A stretch of 64,000 nt of DNA, taken from contig BCKC01000004.1 in the NCBI GenBank assembly GCA_001600455.1, positions 3,522,915-3,586,914 on the forward strand, given 5' to 3'. Shown one piece after another: positions 58,969 to 64,000 of this stretch (position 1 is its first letter; every line of letters begins with the position of its first letter). The stretch is from Endocalyx cinctus. Taxonomy: Eukaryota; Ascomycota; Sordariomycetes; Amphisphaeriales; Apiosporaceae. The position numbers were made by a program, and so were the translations under genes. A model generated the notes under the pieces. It was not told where the DNA came from, did not search any database, and saw only the letters and a program-made list of their open reading frames with translations.

Positions 58969-60536
58969 AGGAGTCCGTGTCAAAATTTAGAAAAGAAAGT
59001 GACTCATCGATATCTTGGAAGTTGCAAGGTGCCTGGGTCTGTTATCAATATTAAAATACTCGTCTGTTTAAGTTTTCACTGTACTCTTATAAGCGATGCC
59101 GTTGAATTTGAAGTAGGTTTAAGAGAGCCGGTCGACTGGTGCATATAAGCGTGGGCGATGGATAGTGAGCAAGGACGGGGGCGATAACTGGATGGATTAC
59201 ACGGCGGCCTATTTGGCTGTCGTAGGCATGGCGTTGTACCCCCTTATATGTATTTTACTAACTTTGGTTTTGGATGCTAGTATTCTAGCTCCTTTATGAA
59301 TCTATAATGAATATAATACCGATACCTCTTCAAATTGGCTATAACTATCCTTCTTTCACCTTTGAGTGGGTCGACAGTGGTCGAGGACGTGGTACAAGTG
59401 ATTTGATTTTCATCACAACTCTGATCAACCCCTACATCAGAGGCTATACTCCCAGTACGCCCTGATCGAGCGTTAGACATCTAACTCTTGTCTATTGTGA
59501 CAGAGAGATTGGCCAGGCCCGGCTTAACGGTAAGGTACAGAGGTTTAATATGACCTGCTTTGAGCGTATGTATGATCGTGGCTTGCATACGTCGGCCATC
59601 ACAAGTCACGACGGGAGTGGCAAGCGGTCCCAGATAATCAAAAAATGGTGAACAAACTCAAACGAGTATGAGATTTTTGTCTCATATACTCACCCTGTTC
59701 CACGGCATCTAGAGTGCAGTATAACCGGATCGGCTGGACACACGGAGACACAGGTGTCTTTCGAGGCGAGTTACACGACTTTTTTTTTTATGACTGCGCT
59801 GAAAGTTTGAAACTTGGCCTTTTCCTACCTGTCTCTTCTTTTCTCTGATAGACAAGCTTCCTGGCTATTCTTCGTGTGCTTGATTCCACTTGTTTTGTCA
59901 CGTAGGCGTATATTCCCTTAAAGACGCATGTGGAACTGAAGAACATGTGTATGTGTAGGCCGATAAATAGGGTCTCACGCAATCTCGCGAGGAGGATGTG
60001 TTTTGAAGTCAATCATGTTGTGCACTCGAAACAGCGAGATATGAAGCCTGATAGCATCTGGTTGTCTCGGCCATCGCAACTTAATACACATACGTTATAC
60101 ACACATATATATTAATTGGGGTATGAAAAGTCTTGATTGCCACGATATAGAAATTCAGGAGGAGTAGCATGTATATTGCTGCATTTTCATGCTTCTTGTT
60201 TCCTCCATCCAGCATAATTCGTATAGAATTAGCGTAACCATTTGTTTCAACCTTTCAAAACTATCCGTTTTCTTTCGTCAGTAGAGACAAAAAAAAAAAA
60301 AAAGGGCTGATTAACCGGGGGCTCCCATCCTACGCTCGGCAAGGATGACCGATCAGGTCTAAATTGTACACCTGCACTTACTTACTCCCTAGGCTGTGCC
60401 ATGGATGGACCTGAGGCTCGAAGGAATCATCGTGAAGGATTTCTGAATACGACCCAATGACCGGGATGAACCAACCAACCAACCAAATGACCAACCGAGC
60501 CTTGTGAACACCGAGATGCGACTAGGGAACACCTGC

Positions 60537-60557
60537 TTTTTTTTTTTTTTTTTTTTG

Positions 60558-60590
<33 letters not shown>
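60537..60590. repeat. T20-G-A33 homopolymer inverted repeat
   Basis: 20 T, one G, then 33 A: a self-complementary block able to form a 20-bp A/T hairpin. Run lengths may be affected by assembly. Confidence 0.8.
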
Positions 60591-60592
<2 letters not shown>

Positions 60593-60602
60593 ACCAACAC
60601 GC

Positions 60603-60636
60603 TGACCTCATTGGCAGAATGAGCGTAATGAGGTCA
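60603..60636. repeat. 10-bp perfect inverted repeat TGACCTCATT
   Basis: Arms at 60603-60612 and 60627-60636 around a 14-nt loop that itself repeats part of the arm (AATGAG). It sits 12 bp after the T20/A33 block. Confidence 0.75.
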
Positions 60637-61621
60637 ACCGACCGCGACCAATGTCAGATACTCCCGAGGAGGGTCACCTTACCTTAGTGTAGTTGCTAAG
60701 ACAGCGAAAAGAAAAATTAAACTCGACCTTGTCGTAATCGTAAAGTCGATGGCTTATTTTTAATTTTTTTGTGGCTTGTTCTTACGGCTTGGGCCGGTAG
60801 CGAGAAACGTTATGATCGTTCGTGCCAGGGCTTCATCTCACGCATAATTTTTCTTTTAAGATTTGAAAAAAAAAAAAGACAGAAAAGAAAAATATCAAAA
60901 TAATGAAAGAGAGGGAGAGAGAGAGAAGGCAGAGAGACGGCTTGAGACATGCTTATACACTGCATCTGCACATGGACAGGAGGATCATAAACAAGATAGA
61001 GCCTGAGAGGATAATGATACCAGGGGAAAAGACAAGTCCCCACAACAGATCAGGGAGTAAGTAGCGTAGCGTATGGATACGTACATATGTATATGTATAT
61101 ATATATTTTGATACTTTCCCCATCAAAATTTACAAATATATCAGAATCTCGTTATTTTTGGGTATCACCAAGTGGTACTAGTTTTTTTTTGTTCTTTGTG
61201 TGTTGTCCTACAACCCAACTCGGATCTTTCTTGACGAAAGTAAATGACAGGAGTATGGTAAGCGGCAATATTGCGTCAATAGGTGTTCGGACTGAACCAT
61301 GCCACTGCGTACGGCTGCACATTATTAGTATAAATAAGTACAACTAACAAGTATGTATACTGAGTAATAATATATATATATATGTCTGTCTATACGACCA
61401 AGGTAGGGTCGGCAGATCCCAACCATATCACACCGCACCTAGGATGGGCTTCCCCGGTGGCAGGGTGTGTGTGTGTATGTGTATGTGCGGGCGAGGATCT
61501 AAAAGCAAGGCCTAAAATTGAGGGTACCGAAGTACCGTATCACCGCACCGTAACAGGCAGGCATATAATAATAAACGTAACCCATTAAAAACCTATATCT
61601 GTAGTGTATCTGCGAGAGAGA

Positions 61622-61645
61622 GGGAAGGGTAGGGTAAGGGTAGGG
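61622..61645 (+). repeat. five GGG runs, G-quadruplex candidate with telomere-like words
   Basis: GGG repeated five times with spacers AA, TA, TAA and TA. The spacing fits a compact quadruplex; the words resemble degenerate TTAGGG. Confidence 0.6.
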
Positions 61646-63850
61646 TCGCTGTGCAGGGTGTGTATATGTGTGTGTGTCACGTCAACCGTACGGATGGCTG
61701 TTTTAGCTTTCGGCGAATGGGAGCGACGCGACGACCTGCATATGCGCGAGAGATGCAGCACATCAGTGGTACGTACTTCATGCATGTACTATGCTATGTA
61801 TGCCATGTATATGCTAATGTACGTGTACGTATACGTTCCGTCTCTCCTTTTTATATTACTTTCCCTCTCTTACATATATATGTACATACTTTATATAACC
61901 TGGCTCGATCTAGGCTTTTTTTTTTATCTGCCTCTTTCTTATCCCCCCCCCTCCCCTTGTTACTATCGCTGTTAATCCCCTATGGTAGCCTTCTTTGCGA
62001 GTAATCAAAAGGGCCGCCTAATGCGAAAATCCCAACCACCCCTCCTCCCTAACGGGGAGTAACTAAGCACAAAGTATGACGCAGGATTGGGGTTCAGTCA
62101 CACACCAACATACGTTCGCACACATATACATATTACCCTCCCCCCTATACTATATCTCGTCGGGTTTACCACGGTCGACGGAGACATGCATACAGAAAGA
62201 GGAAGATAAATCTGAGCCAAGATAAAAGACAACACTTCCCAGTCCAGATTCCATTTCCCGCAGGTTGAATTGTTACCTAATGTCCGTATCTACCACAGTA
62301 CATAATGAGATTGATTATTATTATTATTGCCTCTGAAAAAAATAAAATAATTGGCATATGCTATTCTTTTTTTCTTCTTCATCAAACGGTAAAAGACCTA
62401 TAGTATATGTATGGTATTTATACTTAGTATATATAAATTAACGTTTCCCAAGTTCTGGTTTAACGATGAACGATTCCCGCTATCTTCCAAATGGGAAACA
62501 CTTTATTTTAGATTACGATGACGACCCTCCCCCAACAATATATATTTTTTTTTTCAATGACCCGTCTTTTGCTTAGATGGAATTTCTCTTTTTGCTTTAT
62601 TAAGTAAGCATCATTAAAGAACCCTCCCCCGCGTGCCCTACTGCTACCAGCCAAGACACCATACACATTATGTACACTCCATCATACATACATATACAGT
62701 ACATATAGTATGTGGACGGGAAACATGCAAGTGGGATCGGAGAAAAGGGTGTGCACGAATAAATTATCCGTCTTTCTATCCCGATTTCGTACCGAGTTGT
62801 CATTGTCGTCAATGCTACTCTTTTCTGTCCTGAATAATAAATATTATGCCAAGTTAAGTCAAATATATTATACGTAGTATAAATACGTACACTTTTTTTT
62901 TTGTTTTGTTTTAATCGGCAACTGAAGCCGACCGAAGAAGAAAAAAAGAAAAAGATTATGAAACACGCAAATCCTTTTCTAAAAAATATGACATCGTGTT
63001 TCTGTTTCTGACAAAAAGGGTCTATCCATTATCTCCATCAAAAAAAGGGTGGACTTTGAATCATTACAAATTTCTCCGATGTCCAAATGATGAAACTCTA
63101 ATCCCTATCCTAGCACCTCATCAGCTCGTTTCTACACGTACACTACACCTACATACTACGCAGTATCCTATGTACACTACTTACACTACAACTATACACT
63201 TTTCGTAAAGATTCATGCATACAACACTTACGTATTTTATGTAGTATATATGCTTATATGGCACATCCTAGGCTTAAGTAGGTACGTCAGTACGAAGGAA
63301 TCAGATTTGTTTTTTAAGCCCCAAAGGTGACAAGTGTGTCAACCACCAACTTCCACTCCTGTCTACCCCCCTGACACGTGGGTATTCTAGAATAACTGCT
63401 GAAAAGAATATAATTACATACTACCTTAACAGGTATAGCCACCCAACATTTTCTTTTCTTTTCTTTTTTTTTTTCACTCTTATTCTCTTATTATTTATCT
63501 ATTATTTTTCATGCGTATATAAATATATATCCTTTTTTTTTTTTAACTCTCTTTTGAAGGATTTCATTCCTATGAGGAGTGCATGTGTTACCTTTCCGGT
63601 TATTCTCTTTGCGCCCCCCGATTATTATCGCTAGGCTCTCGGGAGAAGAGAAGATCGATTCTCTTGGCTTTTATTCCGCCCATTAAAAATAAATTCACTC
63701 ATTCCCGCACTTTATTCTTACTCACTTACCCCCACATCTTATTCATGATTTTTGAGTAAACGTAGGATACAACTATGTATACGTACAGAGACTATATATA
63801 CATATATAAAATTTCACCATTACCCTCCTATATGATCTGAAGGGAAATTT

Positions 63851-63893
63851 CTTACCTACTCTTTCTGATGTTTCATCCGAAAGAGTAGGTAAG
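63851..63893. repeat. 43-nt near-perfect hairpin
   Basis: Perfect 15-bp arms, 63851-63865 and 63879-63893 (CTTACCTACTCTTTC and its complement). Inside, after one T/C mismatch, GATG pairs with CATC around a TTT loop. In all 19 of 20 positions pair. Confidence 0.85.
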
Positions 63894-64000
63894 TATGTAT
63901 GTATATACCTATGTGTGGTAAGATATACCTGACCTACCTAGCTAACTGAGGCCTTTTGACACGTTGGATCACATCCGCAAATTCCTTCAGCGCTTATGAG

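Larger units (their letters stand above)
58969..64000. other. long intergenic region with inverted repeats
   Basis: 5 kb without a recognised gene. It holds a T20/A33 block (60537-60590), an inverted repeat (60603-60636), a run of GGG blocks (61622-61645), GT-rich patches (61466-61490, 61660-61677) and a 43-nt hairpin (63851-63893). A 67-codon ATG frame at 59277-59480 (minus) is unrecognised. CACACA/TACATA-type words are common from 61 kb on. Confidence 0.5.

Noticed and set aside
1..64000. CRISPR arrays, rRNA genes, intact transposons or a secondary-metabolite cluster
   Set aside because: No regularly spaced repeats, no rRNA-like sequence, no transposase or reverse transcriptase motifs and no NRPS/PKS/terpene enzymes were seen.

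Overview
The window looks like a contig interior from a filamentous ascomycete (Pezizomycotina, most likely Sordariomycetes). Evidence seen in the sequence: genes split by short GT-AG introns (mostly 50-135 bp) with CTAAC/CTGAC branch sites near the 3' end; well-spaced monocistronic genes on both strands; long AT-rich intergenic DNA full of pyrimidine tracts; and recognisable fungal genes such as an NRC-2-type AGC kinase and a facA-type acetyl-CoA synthetase. Exon-intron structures below were worked out by hand from splice signals, reading phase and remembered family conservation. None has transcript support.

Layout. 1.8-5.6 kb: mitochondrial ribosomal protein uL24m (+) converging on a CorA-like membrane protein (-). 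7.9-13.4 kb: aquaporin with a long N-terminal tail (+) converging on the nrc-2 kinase (-). 16.0-21.6 kb: AT-hook/C2H2 nuclear protein (-), short-chain dehydrogenase (+), CCCH protein Tma46 (-) and the tiny oligosaccharyltransferase subunit Ost4 (+). 22.7-23.1 kb: two tandem tRNA-Cys(GCA) genes, each interrupted in the D-arm. 25.2-30.1 kb: mRNA export factor Yra1/ALYREF (+, with a 911-bp intron) converging on a PLP aminotransferase (-, eight exons). 31.9-38.4 kb: clamp-loader subunit Rfc5 (+) and acetyl-CoA synthetase (+). 42.9-47.5 kb: ADAM-type metalloprotease (+) converging on a Ser/Asp-rich protein (-). 49.1-54.0 kb: GH51 arabinofuranosidase (+) converging on a LisH-WD40 (TBL1/Sif2-like) protein (-). 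57.8-59.0 kb: TMEM115/DUF1751 Golgi-type membrane protein (+). 59-64 kb: no gene recognised, but several strong inverted repeats.

The genes are mostly unrelated housekeeping and metabolic functions. I see no biosynthetic cluster, no intact transposon, no CRISPR and no virus. Loose themes are RNA export and translation (yra1, tma46, uL24m, tRNA-Cys) and carbon use (acetyl-CoA synthetase, arabinofuranosidase).

The most unusual observation is the tRNA-Cys pair. Both copies carry a 56-58 nt insert between D-arm positions 24 and 25. Each insert starts GTAAGA, has a CTAAC box 12 nt from its end and stops at AG, so it looks like a spliceosomal intron inside an RNA polymerase III gene. Removing it gives a perfect cysteine tRNA. 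Other points are the long intron of yra1 and its intron placed directly before the stop codon, a likely GC-AG intron at 46.7-46.9 kb, micro-exons, an aquaporin with Glu at the usual selectivity-filter His, an SDR without its catalytic Tyr, a 43-nt hairpin at 63.85 kb, and a dispersed TACCTAGGTA palindrome family.
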